A stretch of DNA of 39,875 nt, from positions 1 to 39,875 of the IMG/VR virus record IMGVR_UViG_3300032053_000190; one strand, 5' to 3'. Below are positions 1 through 8,220 of the stretch, in pieces. A model generated the notes under the pieces. The model did no database searches. It saw only the letters and a list, made by a program, of their open reading frames with translations, and was not told where the DNA came from. The stretch comes from a virus. A program made the translations under genes and the position numbers. Numbering within the stretch: the first letter of the stretch is position 1; the number at the start of each line of letters is the position of its first letter.

Positions 1-50
1 AAATGTGGCGGAAGGGCATCCCCAAAGATTGCCCGAAATGCCTTTTATAG
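1..50 (+). CDS. 3' end of small membrane protein (complete copy at 39661-39783)
   Basis: The frame that begins inside base 1 codes the last 15 residues of the 40-aa protein found complete at the right end, finishing with a D-C-P-K-C motif and a TAG stop at 48-50. It is partial only because the contig was cut open inside this gene. No separate function is implied. Confidence 0.7.
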   Translation, partial: MWRKGIPKDCPKCLL

Positions 51-142
51 ATTGGACGAACGATGAAAAAGAAACGCTGCGAAATCTGCGACTGTTGGAT
101 TGTTATAGTTTGGAGTCGTTTTTTAACCCCAAAAAGTTCGAC
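1..142. repeat. Left copy of terminal direct repeat
   Basis: Bases 1-142 match 39734-39875 at 141 of 142 positions. The only difference is C at 127 versus A at 39860. This is typical of a circular or circularly permuted phage genome assembled past its own start, so the contig is probably one complete unit. The repeat carries coding sequence (the end of one small gene and the start of another), which argues against a specialised terminus such as a long terminal repeat. Seen directly; the circularity is inferred. Confidence 0.9.
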
Positions 143-233
143 GATGGGAAAATGTGATAATGTGCAGAGTGAAAAATGCGGCCAAATCACTTTTTGGGAT
201 ACTACTTGCAAAAATTTTGTAGGCGAAAAATGA
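63..233 (+). CDS. Small Cys-rich protein, 56 aa
   Basis: The ATG at 63 opens a 56-codon frame ending at TGA 231-233, overlapping the next gene's ATG by ATGA. The product starts MKKKRCEICDCW and carries six further-spaced Cys, so a zinc-binding microprotein is plausible. The upstream ribosome site is weak (GGA about 8 nt before the ATG). The start of this gene is repeated at 39796-39875, where one base change turns ACC into AAC (Thr to Asn). No family is recognised. It could be a host-takeover or early-type small protein, but nothing in the sequence shows that. Confidence 0.55.
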   Translation: MKKKRCEICDCWIVIVWSRFLTPKSSTMGKCDNVQSEKCGQITFWDTTCKNFVGEK

Positions 234-454
234 AGACTAAAAACTTAATTAGAATAAACTGGATACCAAAAGTCAATGACCAATTCAAAATATTCCATAG
301 AAAAAATGGACGGGAAATTTGGTCGTCATTCAGCCCATTCACAGCAACGAAGATTGTGTTATCGGGGCGTTATCTGGACGCCGTCGGCAAAAATCAGACC
401 TGCTGGAAATTCAGCTTTTGGAAGAATGTTTTTGTAAAATATAGTGCCATGTAG
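230..454 (+). CDS. Hypothetical protein, 74 aa
   Basis: The ATG at 230 overlaps the preceding stop (ATGA), the coupling used throughout this genome, so this start is preferred over the longer in-frame reading from 176. The product is basic and aromatic (starts MKTKNLIRINWIPK, contains many Trp/Phe/Lys) and has no signal peptide or membrane segment. No family is recognised. It is the last gene before the non-coding stretch upstream of the terminase genes. Confidence 0.5.
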   Translation: MKTKNLIRINWIPKVNDQFKIFHRKNGREIWSSFSPFTATKIVLSGRYLDAVGKNQTCWKFSFWKNVFVKYSAM

Positions 455-484
455 CCTGATAAATGAAAAAAGGTGAAGCAAGGG

Positions 485-547
485 AAGGTTCGAATCCTTA
501 GTGAGATAGCCTTGCCATTATCGCAGACCAACTGCTCACAATATCTT
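485..547 (+). ncRNA. T-arm-like hairpin plus small three-way-junction RNA element
   Basis: Hairpin AAGG-TTCGAAT-CCTT at 485-499 has the exact tRNA T-loop pattern. Directly after it, 501-539 folds into a compact three-way junction: GTGA 501-504 with TCAC 536-539, GATA 505-508 with TATC 519-522, GCAG 523-526 with CTGC 532-535 around loop ACCAA, leaving no unpaired junction bases. A run of seven T follows at 546-552. The GCAG-ACCAA-CTGC hairpin abutting the closing stem is shared with the two larger elements near 29 kb. No tRNA acceptor partner could be found for the T-arm. It may be an RNA, a terminator or part of the packaging region. Confidence 0.45.
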
Positions 548-583
548 TTTTTGAGAGATTTTACTGCACATTTAAATTTCTGT

Positions 584-619
584 CCCTATACACCCCCTTA
601 TAACCCCCCTTATACGCCC
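584..619. repeat. Three tandem C-rich repeats upstream of terminase
   Basis: Three imperfect units lie head to tail: CCCTATACACC (584-594), CCCTTATAACCC (595-606) and CCCTTATACGCCC (607-619). They sit about 85 bases before the small terminase gene, where phage packaging (pac/cos) or TerS-binding repeats are commonly found. The repeat is seen; the packaging role is inference. They could instead be an operator for the virion operon. Confidence 0.5.
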
Positions 620-627
620 TTCGAATT

Positions 628-648
628 AGTGAAAAAAAGATTTTCACT
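628..648. promoter_or_regulatory. A/T-rich hairpin upstream of terS
   Basis: AGTGAAAA (628-635) pairs with TTTTCACT (641-648) around a 5-nt loop, 55 bases before the terS start. It is followed by TTAGTGAAG, so a third AGTGAA-type half-site follows. A weak promoter-like pair (TTGCTT near 664, TTATAT near 688, 18-nt spacing) lies between it and the gene. An operator or packaging role is possible. Confidence 0.3.
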
Positions 649-702
649 TAGTGAAGAATAATCCTTGCTTACATCACAAGCGATATAGTTATATCTTACG
701 AT

Positions 703-1230
703 ATGGATAGTATAACTGTATCCAACAGCAAAGAGAATGCGATTGTCCTGGTAGAGACGAAGAGAAAAAGGAAGTATATCCCCCACGGTAAAGTAGGTCG
801 TCCCCCAAAATTTAAAATTGACATTATCGACGATGTCGAAAAACTCGCATCGACATTTTGCGCAAGCGATGCAACGATAGCAACTTATCTCGGAGTAAAT
901 AAAGCAACGTTCTGTAGATGGAAGAAAAAACACCCTGAAATAGCAGAGGCAAGAAGGCGGGGGAAATCAAAAGCCAAGTTAAGATTCGTGACAAGATTAT
1001 GTTCGCTTGCTGATACAGGGGACTTGGCCGCAATTAAATTCATCTTGTGCAATCGCTATAAAAAACTATGGACCAGCGAGAAAATAGTCAGTCTTACAAA
1101 TACAAATATTAACACGATAGGTCAAAATAATGATGCTGACAGAAACAGCGACGAGGCCATTACAGAGCGAAGAGAGCTTGTGGCGAGCTTTAGACGACTC
1201 TATGGCAATGGAGAATCTGTGCAAGAGTGA
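703..1230 (+). CDS. terS: Terminase small subunit (DNA-binding)
   Basis: This 175-aa protein has a basic N-terminus and a helix-turn-helix-like segment at about residues 55-85: a segment like 'ATIATYLGVNKATFCRW' followed by KKKHPEIAEARRRGK. It then has the 'LADTGDLAAIKFIL' helix seen in phage small terminases. Small subunits recognise the packaging site and load the large subunit. It lies directly upstream of the large subunit gene and overlaps it. No good ribosome site is visible before 703, so the exact start is uncertain. Function comes from the domain pattern and gene order. Confidence 0.75.
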   Translation: MDSITVSNSKENAIVLVETKRKRKYIPHGKVGRPPKFKIDIIDDVEKLASTFCASDATIATYLGVNKATFCRWKKKHPEIAEARRRGKSKAKLRFVTRLCSLADTGDLAAIKFILCNRYKKLWTSEKIVSLTNTNINTIGQNNDADRNSDEAITERRELVASFRRLYGNGESVQE

Positions 1231-2587
1231 TTTTCAGGCATTCTTTCACTTCGTATTCTCCAGGGCGATAAAGATTGTCGATGGCGAGTTTGTGCCTGGT
1301 AAGCATATCGGCCAGTGGTGTCACCGTCTGCAGAATCACAACCGCACGGCTACAATAGCAGCTCGGTATCACATGAAGAGCACAACGGCTATCGCATATA
1401 TCGCATGGCAACTTTACAAGTTGGATCGGCCATTCGTAGAGTGGGAGTATATGTGCTACCTGGAGGGACTGGCGGCTTATCACCTTAAGCGACTCAAAAG
1501 ATATTTGGCGGTACTGCCAGAATTCAGCGAATATGAAAATCTAACCATCGCAGAGAGTATTTTGCGATGCAAATATAAAGGCTGTGAATTCCTGTGCATA
1601 CCGTCAGGCATTTTATCATTTAACCGAGGCCGGCACCCGGACGGCTTAATGGTCGACGACATACTCAAAGACCCGTCTACTAAACTTGATATCGGGCAGC
1701 TAAAGAAAATCGAGCAATTGTTCTTTGAAGAAATAGAGCAGATGCCGAAAAAGGAATTACACGTTTTTGGCACTACTCAGGACCAAGCGGATTTATTTCA
1801 TACCTTGCTTGGCCGCAAAGAGTACAGCACGAAGTTTTATCCCGCTGTAAAGAACTTTACAACGCAAGAGGTGTTATGGCCGCAAAAATTCCCATTCAGC
1901 AAGTTAATGGACATGAAGGCCAGAATCGGAGAGAAGGCGTTCAATAAAGAAATCCAGTTACACCCGGCCCGGTCAGAAGATAGTTACATTGGAGAGCAAA
2001 GGCTGGATGCTATTGTCCGGGGCAGACTAAGGAACTACGATCTAAGCAGGACCAAGCCAGTGCTTAGAGAGTTTGCTTATGGTGGGTTTGATATTGGAAA
2101 GAAAAGCCATCCTTCTCATTTTTCAATCTTAGTGCCGGACAGAAAACAACGGATGATTCAGGTCCTTAGCAAATGGATGGACGGCTGGGATTATACCCGC
2201 CAGATAGAATATATTAACGAAGCTATAGAACATTTTCAAATCGAGCGGCTTTACTATGACAATACACGCAGTGAGTTTGAGGGATTTGCTGAATCAGGAA
2301 TATTAAAAGGTGAATGTGAGCCGCTGGTATTTTCAGCCAAGAGTAAATTTGCGATGGCTGCAGACCTTGATAAGTTTATAACCGCGAACAAGATTTGGCT
2401 ATTGAATGACGAGCGGCAAAAAAGACAACTCATAAACGTCGATAACGACTTGCAGAGTTTACAGACAGACGAGGGGCATGGTGACTGTTTTTGGAGTTTA
2501 TGCCTTGCTGTTAAGGCGTACACCGAAGGACAGGGGGACTTTATCAGGATTATAAATTATGAAACTACTCGATTACGTGCAGAGTAA
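1130..2587 (+). CDS. terL: Terminase large subunit (ATPase-nuclease)
   Basis: The DNA-packaging motor, 485 aa. The ATPase part shows a Walker A-like ARYHMKST at residues 78-85 (it lacks the usual Gly before Lys, a known terminase variant), Walker B DGLMVDDI at 171-178 and coupling motif GTTQ at 214-217. The C-terminal RNase H-like nuclease shows acidic residues D321 (GGFDIG), D377 (YYDN) and D452 (GHGD). The annotated start overlaps terS by about 100 bases and has no ribosome site. The in-frame ATG at 1202 (residue 25) would leave a 29-base overlap and is a reasonable alternative. The end overlaps the portal start by 29 bases, consistent with coupling. Confidence 0.9.
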   Translation: MMLTETATRPLQSEESLWRALDDSMAMENLCKSDFQAFFHFVFSRAIKIVDGEFVPGKHIGQWCHRLQNHNRTATIAARYHMKSTTAIAYIAWQLYKLDRPFVEWEYMCYLEGLAAYHLKRLKRYLAVLPEFSEYENLTIAESILRCKYKGCEFLCIPSGILSFNRGRHPDGLMVDDILKDPSTKLDIGQLKKIEQLFFEEIEQMPKKELHVFGTTQDQADLFHTLLGRKEYSTKFYPAVKNFTTQEVLWPQKFPFSKLMDMKARIGEKAFNKEIQLHPARSEDSYIGEQRLDAIVRGRLRNYDLSRTKPVLREFAYGGFDIGKKSHPSHFSILVPDRKQRMIQVLSKWMDGWDYTRQIEYINEAIEHFQIERLYYDNTRSEFEGFAESGILKGECEPLVFSAKSKFAMAADLDKFITANKIWLLNDERQKRQLINVDNDLQSLQTDEGHGDCFWSLCLAVKAYTEGQGDFIRIINYETTRLRAE

Positions 2588-4520
2588 AATCGCAGAACGA
2601 TATTTGGCGAAGTCATCGAATATATTCTCTCAGGCTTTTGAGCGGGGCTTGTCCTTGATTAGTACCTCGGTAACAAAGCCTTACAGCCAGATAAGCAGCG
2701 TCTACAAAGCGGTCAAGGCAATAGCGGATAACGTGCCGCAGGCCGAATTATGTTTTTACGATTACAATTCCGAGGACGAGGTATTTCCCGACGACCTTGT
2801 GAAATTATTTGAGAAGCCAAACCCGCTTATGAGCGGTATGGATTTTATTCAAGCGGTGGTCGGCTTTTATGCCCTTTATGGCGAGGCGTTCATAGTCAAA
2901 CAGCAGAGTATCGGGCAGATGACAGGGGCAAGAAAACTGCCCGCAGAGTTGTGGACGTTCAATCCATCCGATTTTCACGAGGACGAAAAGGACGGCTTAG
3001 TTTGGCAATGGCGGCTTGGGAATGATAAGTACCCGGCTGATGAAGTGATTCACTTTTCCGACTTTAATCCATACTCGAACACGCGGGGGCTTGCTCCGAC
3101 CGAACCTATTAAAAAGATTATCGACATCGACTGGCAAAGTCTGGTTTACAATAAGGCGTTCTTCGACAATTTCTGTCAGTTTGGCTCATACATGACCTCC
3201 GACCAGAAATTGACCGACCAGCAATTAGACCGCGTAGAGGCAAAGGTAAAAGAGATGCACGAGGGGGCAAGTAAAGCGTTCAAATTCGCCGTCCTGCACG
3301 CTGGCCTGCAATTAAAGAACGAGCAGCCGACGCACAAGGACATGGACTTTTTGGATCAGAAGAAATTCGCGCGTGAGGAAATACTTGGTATCTGGCGGGC
3401 ACCGAAGGCCCTGTTTAATATCACCGAAGATTTAAACTATGCGACCTTCGTCGGCCAGATGAAAATATTCTGGATTTATACGATAGAGCCGATATTACGT
3501 AAGGTGGAGAGTGCGTTCAATTCGATGCTGATTCAGCCGTACAATCCGAATATATATTGTAAATTTGATACTCAGAACGTCCCCGCCTTTGTCGAGGATT
3601 ACAAAGACAAGATAAGTTCGGCAAAGATTCTATTCGATATGGGATTTACCGGCAACGAGGTAAATGAGAAATTGCAACTTGGTTTTGAGGATAAGCCCTG
3701 GCGTGATAGTTGGTGGGTGCCGTTCACTATGGCCCCTGCAGGATCAGAAACACCACCGCTGGAAGTGTTACCAGCGAGAATAGAACCTGCAAAATCAATG
3801 CGGCGACTTGAAAAAAGAGGATTATTAAAAAGCAAGTTTGCGAATTTGCACGGCAATATCGAGGTCCGGTTTGTCAGCAGCTTGAGACGTTTTTTCTTTG
3901 AGCAAAGAAAACGAGTGCTTGCTCATATCGAAAAGAGCAAAGGGGATTTAATAACGAAGGATGTTTATGCCAATTGGGATTCCGAGGATGCTGAGCTTAT
4001 CAAACGTGTAGCCCCGCATCTGCTGGCGGGCATTACCGAAGGCGTGGACTTTGCTGAGGCTATTGCGGGCGAGCAGGCCAATGCCGAAGCGGTCAAGAAT
4101 AGAGTCAGTAGTCTTTTAGCCTATAAATCGAAAAAGATTACGAGAATCAATAGGACGATTAAAGAGCAGATTGCAGTGGCTTTAGACGAGGGTGTTGCAG
4201 AGGGTGAGACAATAACGCAATTAGCAGACAGGGTTCGGGGCGTCTACAACATGGCAACGAGCAGGGCACAGTTGATTGCAAGAACCGAAACAACGGGAGC
4301 GATAAATGGCGGAAGCGTTTTGTATTATGAAGAGTCCGGCGTAGAGAAACTCGAATGGCTTACAGCAAGAGACGAACTTGTAAGGCTGACACATCAGATA
4401 GAAGGTGAGACTGCGATCGTCGGTCAGCGATTTAGTAATGGTCTGGACTTCCCAGGTGGTGATGGGCCGCCAGAGGAGGTCTGCAATTGCCGGTGCAATG
4501 TCGCTCCGGTTTTGGAGTAA
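2559..4520 (+). CDS. Portal protein fused to Mu F-like head morphogenesis domain
   Basis: This 653-aa protein has an HK97-type portal core in residues ~1-400, with features such as VIHFSDFNP, a conserved DxDW region and the 'LGIWRAPKALFNITEDLNYA' stretch. The portal forms the dodecameric DNA gate at one capsid vertex. Residues ~410-653 match the Mu gpF/SPP1 gp7-like minor head family: a helical segment, then SRAQLIARTETTGAINGG, then GLDFPGGDGPPEEVCNCRC at the end. In most phages these are two genes; here there is one uninterrupted frame. Ribosome site AGGA lies 9 nt before the ATG, which overlaps terL. The prohead protease follows after 6 bases. Confidence 0.85.
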   Translation: MKLLDYVQSKIAERYLAKSSNIFSQAFERGLSLISTSVTKPYSQISSVYKAVKAIADNVPQAELCFYDYNSEDEVFPDDLVKLFEKPNPLMSGMDFIQAVVGFYALYGEAFIVKQQSIGQMTGARKLPAELWTFNPSDFHEDEKDGLVWQWRLGNDKYPADEVIHFSDFNPYSNTRGLAPTEPIKKIIDIDWQSLVYNKAFFDNFCQFGSYMTSDQKLTDQQLDRVEAKVKEMHEGASKAFKFAVLHAGLQLKNEQPTHKDMDFLDQKKFAREEILGIWRAPKALFNITEDLNYATFVGQMKIFWIYTIEPILRKVESAFNSMLIQPYNPNIYCKFDTQNVPAFVEDYKDKISSAKILFDMGFTGNEVNEKLQLGFEDKPWRDSWWVPFTMAPAGSETPPLEVLPARIEPAKSMRRLEKRGLLKSKFANLHGNIEVRFVSSLRRFFFEQRKRVLAHIEKSKGDLITKDVYANWDSEDAELIKRVAPHLLAGITEGVDFAEAIAGEQANAEAVKNRVSSLLAYKSKKITRINRTIKEQIAVALDEGVAEGETITQLADRVRGVYNMATSRAQLIARTETTGAINGGSVLYYEESGVEKLEWLTARDELVRLTHQIEGETAIVGQRFSNGLDFPGGDGPPEEVCNCRCNVAPVLE

Positions 4521-4526
4521 ATAAAA

Positions 4527-5438
4527 ATGGCAAAAGAGAAAAAGCAAATACAGAAAATATTCAAGTCATATAAGGCGGAGACAAAATCGGTCGATATCGA
4601 GAACCATATCGTCGAGGCTTTAATTTCGACAGCCTCGGTGGACAGAGACAGCGAGATAATCAATCCCGATGCTTTTACCAAGAGCATACCTACCTATATG
4701 CAGCACGCTGTTTTGTTGAGTTCGCATAATTATTATGCGGGATTGACTTCGCAAATTGGGGCTGCAATATCGGTTACTGTCGACAAGGATGGCGTTAAGG
4801 CTCGATTCAAATACTTTGTTGGAGAGGGCAATGATGAGGCGGACTGGGCATTCAATTTGGCGAGCAAAGGTATGGCTGCTTACTCGGTAGGGTTCATGCC
4901 AAAGAAATGGGAAGATAAGACACCGACCGCAGATAACCTTGCAAGGCGGGTATATACAGAAATCGAACTTGTCGAGGTATCTCAGGTTCTCATACCGAGC
5001 AATCGGGGGGCTTTGGAAAACTATCAGAACCAGGCTGAAGGTATCGAGAAGGAACTATGCGAGTTGGTCTTAAAAAGTTCAGACTTTACAACACCTGAAT
5101 CGTATGAGTTGAAAAGTAGCGACAAAGAATCGTTCAGAAAAATGCTTTACGATATATTGACCGAGAATGAATCTGAATTAGCGGTATTGTTAAAACCCAA
5201 GACGGACGCAAAAGAAAGCAAAACAGAAAATGACCTAAAAGAAAAGGTCTTTAAAATATTAAGCGAAAACATATCCGAACTTGCGGGTATGCTCGAAGCA
5301 GACAAGAAAAGTTATATCGACGAGGTTTTGAGTGCTGCTGGCGGAAGCCAAAGCAAATCACTTACAAAGCCGGAAGTCGGCATAGACAAAGTTGCTCTGC
5401 GTGAATTGATTATCAAGACAATTAAGGAAGTAAAATAA
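4527..5438 (+). CDS. HK97-type prohead protease
   Basis: A 303-aa serine protease of the HK97 gp4 family (Peptidase U35) that matures the procapsid. The expected catalytic residues are in order: H67 in LLSSHNYY, S120 in GMAAYSVGF and acidic E150 in ELVEVSQVL. The C-terminal ~130 residues are charged and helical (coiled-coil-like), so a scaffold role fused to the protease is possible. GGAG lies 10 nt before the ATG. It sits between portal and capsid, the standard order. Confidence 0.88.
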   Translation: MAKEKKQIQKIFKSYKAETKSVDIENHIVEALISTASVDRDSEIINPDAFTKSIPTYMQHAVLLSSHNYYAGLTSQIGAAISVTVDKDGVKARFKYFVGEGNDEADWAFNLASKGMAAYSVGFMPKKWEDKTPTADNLARRVYTEIELVEVSQVLIPSNRGALENYQNQAEGIEKELCELVLKSSDFTTPESYELKSSDKESFRKMLYDILTENESELAVLLKPKTDAKESKTENDLKEKVFKILSENISELAGMLEADKKSYIDEVLSAAGGSQSKSLTKPEVGIDKVALRELIIKTIKEVK

Positions 5439-5439
5439 T

Positions 5440-6771
5440 ATGGACGAAGATGAAAAGGAAAAAGTTCTTAGCATTAAGGAAAAAGTTCTTAGCATTGAGG
5501 ATGTGAAGGCGGCTCTTACTGACAGTATGGAGGCCGTCAAAGGAATGGTCCGGCAAGAGATTACCCCTTTTGCTGAATCAGTTAAGAAAATCGACGAGCG
5601 ACTTACGAAGATTGAGGCATTGCCTGTAAGTAAGGTCAGGTTGCCAGCGATTATCAGCAGGGATATTTACAGCGGCCGGCGACTGGATTTACAGGGTGAA
5701 GAACTCCGTGATAAAATAAAAACCTGCAAATATCCTTTGCGGGCATTGCGGACAATGGACGGCCAAATTAACGAAGACGAGTACACCAGGTTCAAAAAGA
5801 TAGTGCTCGATTTGTCTTTGGCTGTTCTGCCTGTAAACAAAGTAGCGGGTGCCGGTGATGCTCAAATGCGGCTGAAAGAATTGATAACCAAAACCGATTT
5901 AACAATCGCTACCAATGCAACTGTTGGCTACCTTGTGCCCGATGAGTATCTTTGGGATATGGTCCAGCTGGCTCGTGAGAAGACTTGGGCGTTAAATGAA
6001 TGCACGATTGTAAATATGAGTCAAAACGACTTGTATTTACCTGCTGAATTGACGCTCGTATCCACATCATGGAAAGATGAAGCTGCCCAAATGACTGGCG
6101 TAAATCCGACCGTCTCTCAGGTCCATTTACAGGCTAAAAAACTAACCGGCATGACAACTAATATTTCGATAGAAACGATTCAGGATTCGGCTATCGATAT
6201 TGTCGGTATGTTGACTGATCAGTTCGGTTACGCTATTGACCTGGAGCTGGATAATCAGGTGCTTAATGGCACTGGTAGTCCGGTTTCCGGCGTGCTGACC
6301 GCCGCTGCAGGCTTTAGCGTGGTCATGGCCAATACCGGTTCAGGGGCATTCAGTTCAATTGCCGCCGACCAGTTGCGGAATATGATTAGAAAACTTTCCT
6401 CTGTCGATTCGGTGAATGGCAAGTTCGTTTACAGCAAAGATGTCCAGTATTGGATTGATACGCTGAAAGATACCTACGGCCAGTATATTTATAGGCAACC
6501 TGCTTCTGACCGTCCTGCTGCTTTGTGGAGTAGGCCAATAATTGAGGCTTCAAATGCGCCTCTTGAGGCTGCAACCGGTGCTGGAACTGGTTTTGTAGCT
6601 TTCGGCGATTGGAAGAAATTCTATATCGGTCGAAGACTTGGGCCTACATCGCTTGAGGCTGACCCGTACTACAAGTTCGACTACAACCAGATACGGTACA
6701 GGTTGATAAGCAGGTGGGCTTTGACTTATGGACGTGCAAGTGCTCTTTGTAGGTTAATGACCGGATCGTAA
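5440..6771 (+). CDS. Major capsid protein, HK97 fold
   Basis: This 443-aa protein starts two bases after the protease stop, with AAGGAAG 8 nt upstream. Residues 1-70 form a charged helical delta-domain-like region that would be cut by the protease. The rest matches the HK97 capsid family: 'GYLVPDEY' near residue 165, then the segment around 'KKLTGMTTNISIETIQDS', the 'GSPVSGVL' loop and the C-terminal 'DYNQIRYRLISRWAL'. A 21-base in-frame tandem duplication at 5458-5499 repeats one heptad (EKVLSIK then EKVLSIE) in the coiled-coil region. Confidence 0.9.
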   Translation: MDEDEKEKVLSIKEKVLSIEDVKAALTDSMEAVKGMVRQEITPFAESVKKIDERLTKIEALPVSKVRLPAIISRDIYSGRRLDLQGEELRDKIKTCKYPLRALRTMDGQINEDEYTRFKKIVLDLSLAVLPVNKVAGAGDAQMRLKELITKTDLTIATNATVGYLVPDEYLWDMVQLAREKTWALNECTIVNMSQNDLYLPAELTLVSTSWKDEAAQMTGVNPTVSQVHLQAKKLTGMTTNISIETIQDSAIDIVGMLTDQFGYAIDLELDNQVLNGTGSPVSGVLTAAAGFSVVMANTGSGAFSSIAADQLRNMIRKLSSVDSVNGKFVYSKDVQYWIDTLKDTYGQYIYRQPASDRPAALWSRPIIEASNAPLEAATGAGTGFVAFGDWKKFYIGRRLGPTSLEADPYYKFDYNQIRYRLISRWALTYGRASALCRLMTGS

Positions 6772-6805
6772 GGTTCGGGTTCATAGTTTCTGTCCTTTCG
6801 ATTAA

Positions 6806-6838
6806 GGGGTGGTGGCTTGTAACCACCACCCCAGTTTT
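6806..6838 (+). terminator. Intrinsic terminator after capsid gene
   Basis: GGGGTGGTGG (6806-6815) pairs perfectly with CCACCACCCC (6823-6832) around a 7-nt loop, followed by AGTTTTG. It is a 10-bp GC-rich stem 35 bases after the capsid stop. It would lower transcription of the downstream glycan cassette relative to the head genes. The T-run is short, so partial termination is likely. Confidence 0.75.
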
Positions 6839-6854
6839 GAAAAAAGGTTTTAAG

Positions 6855-7715
6855 ATGCGTATCGTTTTTGTGGCGGACAATTTTACAGATAAGTATATCG
6901 GCGGATCGGAGTTCTCAATTCAGACGCACATCAATAGCTGTCCGTTTAGCCATATTGAGATTAAGAGTAACGAATTGAATTTGCAGCAGCTAAACAAAGA
7001 AACCGACTTTTTGGTTTTTGGTAATTTTACGGCTTTGCCGCACAATGTTTTCTTGGAGGTACAATCCGGCTGGCGTTACGTAGTTGAGGAGTGTGATTAT
7101 AAATACTGCCTTTACAGGTCAAGTCATAAGCACAGATTCTTCGCCGGAAGGGATTGCGATTGTCATTTGCACAGTGGCTTGGAGATACAGGATTTCTTTA
7201 TGAATGCCCTATACCTATTCTGGAAGTCGGAAAAACAAAGAGACGAATATTCCAGGTTATTTCCGAAACTGAGAAAAGTACAAAGTGAGATTATGGGAGG
7301 GGTCTTTAGTGATGTGGACCTTAATTATATCCTATCGCTTAAAAACAAAAGAAGGGACAATAAATATTTCGTCCTGAAATCGGATAGTTGGATTAAAGGT
7401 TCTCAAGATGCGATTGATTATTGCCATAAAAATAAAATGAGGTTCAGACTTGTCGGCAATGTACCATATCACAAGGTGCTCCGCAAAATGGCAAAGAGCA
7501 AAGGCATAGTTTATCTGCCGAGAGGATTCGACCCATCCTGCCGAATGATTACAGAAGCTAAACTGCTCGGCATTGAGATTATCACCAACGACCTTGTGCA
7601 GCATACAAAGGAGAACTGGTTCAACAACGGCGAGAAGGGGATGCTCGAATTTCTGAAAAGTAGAAACGCAATATTTTGGAAAGTGCTTTATGGATATTTG
7701 GTTGGCAAGTCATAA
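6855..7715 (+). CDS. GT-B-type glycosyltransferase
   Basis: The ATG at 6855 has AAAGG 7 nt upstream and is preferred to an in-frame TTG at 6837. The 286-aa product starts MRIVFVADNF and contains IGGSE, a C-D-C-H segment near residue 95 and a C-terminal nucleotide-sugar-site-like 'YLPRGFDPSCRMITEAKLLG', the form found in GT4-like transferases. It probably transfers a sugar from an activated donor; donor and acceptor are unknown. It is the first gene of the sugar cassette and overlaps the next. An 83-base stretch inside it (7137-7219) recurs at 36633-36715 in another reading frame. Confidence 0.7.
   Translation: MRIVFVADNFTDKYIGGSEFSIQTHINSCPFSHIEIKSNELNLQQLNKETDFLVFGNFTALPHNVFLEVQSGWRYVVEECDYKYCLYRSSHKHRFFAGRDCDCHLHSGLEIQDFFMNALYLFWKSEKQRDEYSRLFPKLRKVQSEIMGGVFSDVDLNYILSLKNKRRDNKYFVLKSDSWIKGSQDAIDYCHKNKMRFRLVGNVPYHKVLRKMAKSKGIVYLPRGFDPSCRMITEAKLLGIEIITNDLVQHTKENWFNNGEKGMLEFLKSRNAIFWKVLYGYLVGKS
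7137..7219. repeat. 83-nt repeat, copy 1 (in glycosyltransferase gene)
   Basis: This stretch matches 36633-36715 at 77 of 83 positions. The first 50 bases are identical, and mismatches fall only at 7187, 7193, 7200, 7211, 7214 and 7215. Here it is read as F-A-G-R-D-C-D-C-H; at 36.6 kb the codon boundaries are shifted by one base. This copy looks like the source because the Cys-Cys-His segment belongs to the transferase type. Confidence 0.9.
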
Positions 7716-8220
7716 CGACGACGAGACGCTTTACGGTGCATATACAATCATGCGTGAAAAACCGCTGGTTGTAATCGTGACCGATGGCTATCTGCATGTT
7801 CCTAAAGGTGTACAGCCGGAAGACCGCAGGCAGGAGAGCATAAGGGCCATGCTGATATTGGAGGCCCCGGTAGTTTTCCTCGGCCTACACGATGATAACC
7901 TAAAAGAATACGAGATATATACCCGACTGTGCAATCTTAAAAATATTGATAAGGTATATGCCCCTGCTGTTTATGAGGACGGCCACAAGCATCATAACAT
8001 GGTCGGGCGGGTAGCTTTGGAATTGTGGGGTTTTAAGGTGGGGAAATATGCGACCTATACGATGGACAATCCAGTGCCGCAAGGTAATATTGAGGTTGTG
8101 CCAAGCGAGGAGGAGCGGCTGTTAAAATCGCTGGCGTTAAAAGAATATGATTCGCAGTTGAAATTGAACAAGTTGTATTTCGACGCGGTCGATGGGAAAT
8201 CAGAATGGCTTATAAGATAA
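7690..8220 (+). CDS. PIG-L/LmbE-like deacetylase
   Basis: A 176-aa protein of the zinc-dependent N-acetyl-sugar deacetylase family. The family's AHPDDE motif appears as S-H-N-D-D-E at residues 7-12, and the distal metal-binding HxxH-type motif as HKHHN at 99-103. DRRQES at 45-50 matches the conserved helix. Members remove acetyl groups from GlcNAc-containing molecules, so the substrate is likely an N-acetylated sugar made or attached by the neighbouring enzymes (inference). It starts inside the end of the transferase gene (26-base overlap) and its end overlaps the next gene by 16 bases. Confidence 0.75.
   Translation: MDIWLASHNDDETLYGAYTIMREKPLVVIVTDGYLHVPKGVQPEDRRQESIRAMLILEAPVVFLGLHDDNLKEYEIYTRLCNLKNIDKVYAPAVYEDGHKHHNMVGRVALELWGFKVGKYATYTMDNPVPQGNIEVVPSEEERLLKSLALKEYDSQLKLNKLYFDAVDGKSEWLIR

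Noticed and set aside
15-50. Another copy of the RNA element in the terminal repeat (GCCCG-AAATGCC-TTTTATA similarity)
   Set aside because: The resemblance to the 3' end of elements A and B is short, and the stretch is explained as the end of a coding gene.
445-515. A normal tRNA gene around the TTCGAAT loop at 489-495
   Set aside because: The T-arm pairs, but no 5' acceptor strand, D-arm or anticodon arm fits upstream.
473-661. 62-aa frame upstream of terS
   Set aside because: It has no convincing ribosome site, overlaps the structured element and C-rich repeats, and its composition is not protein-like.
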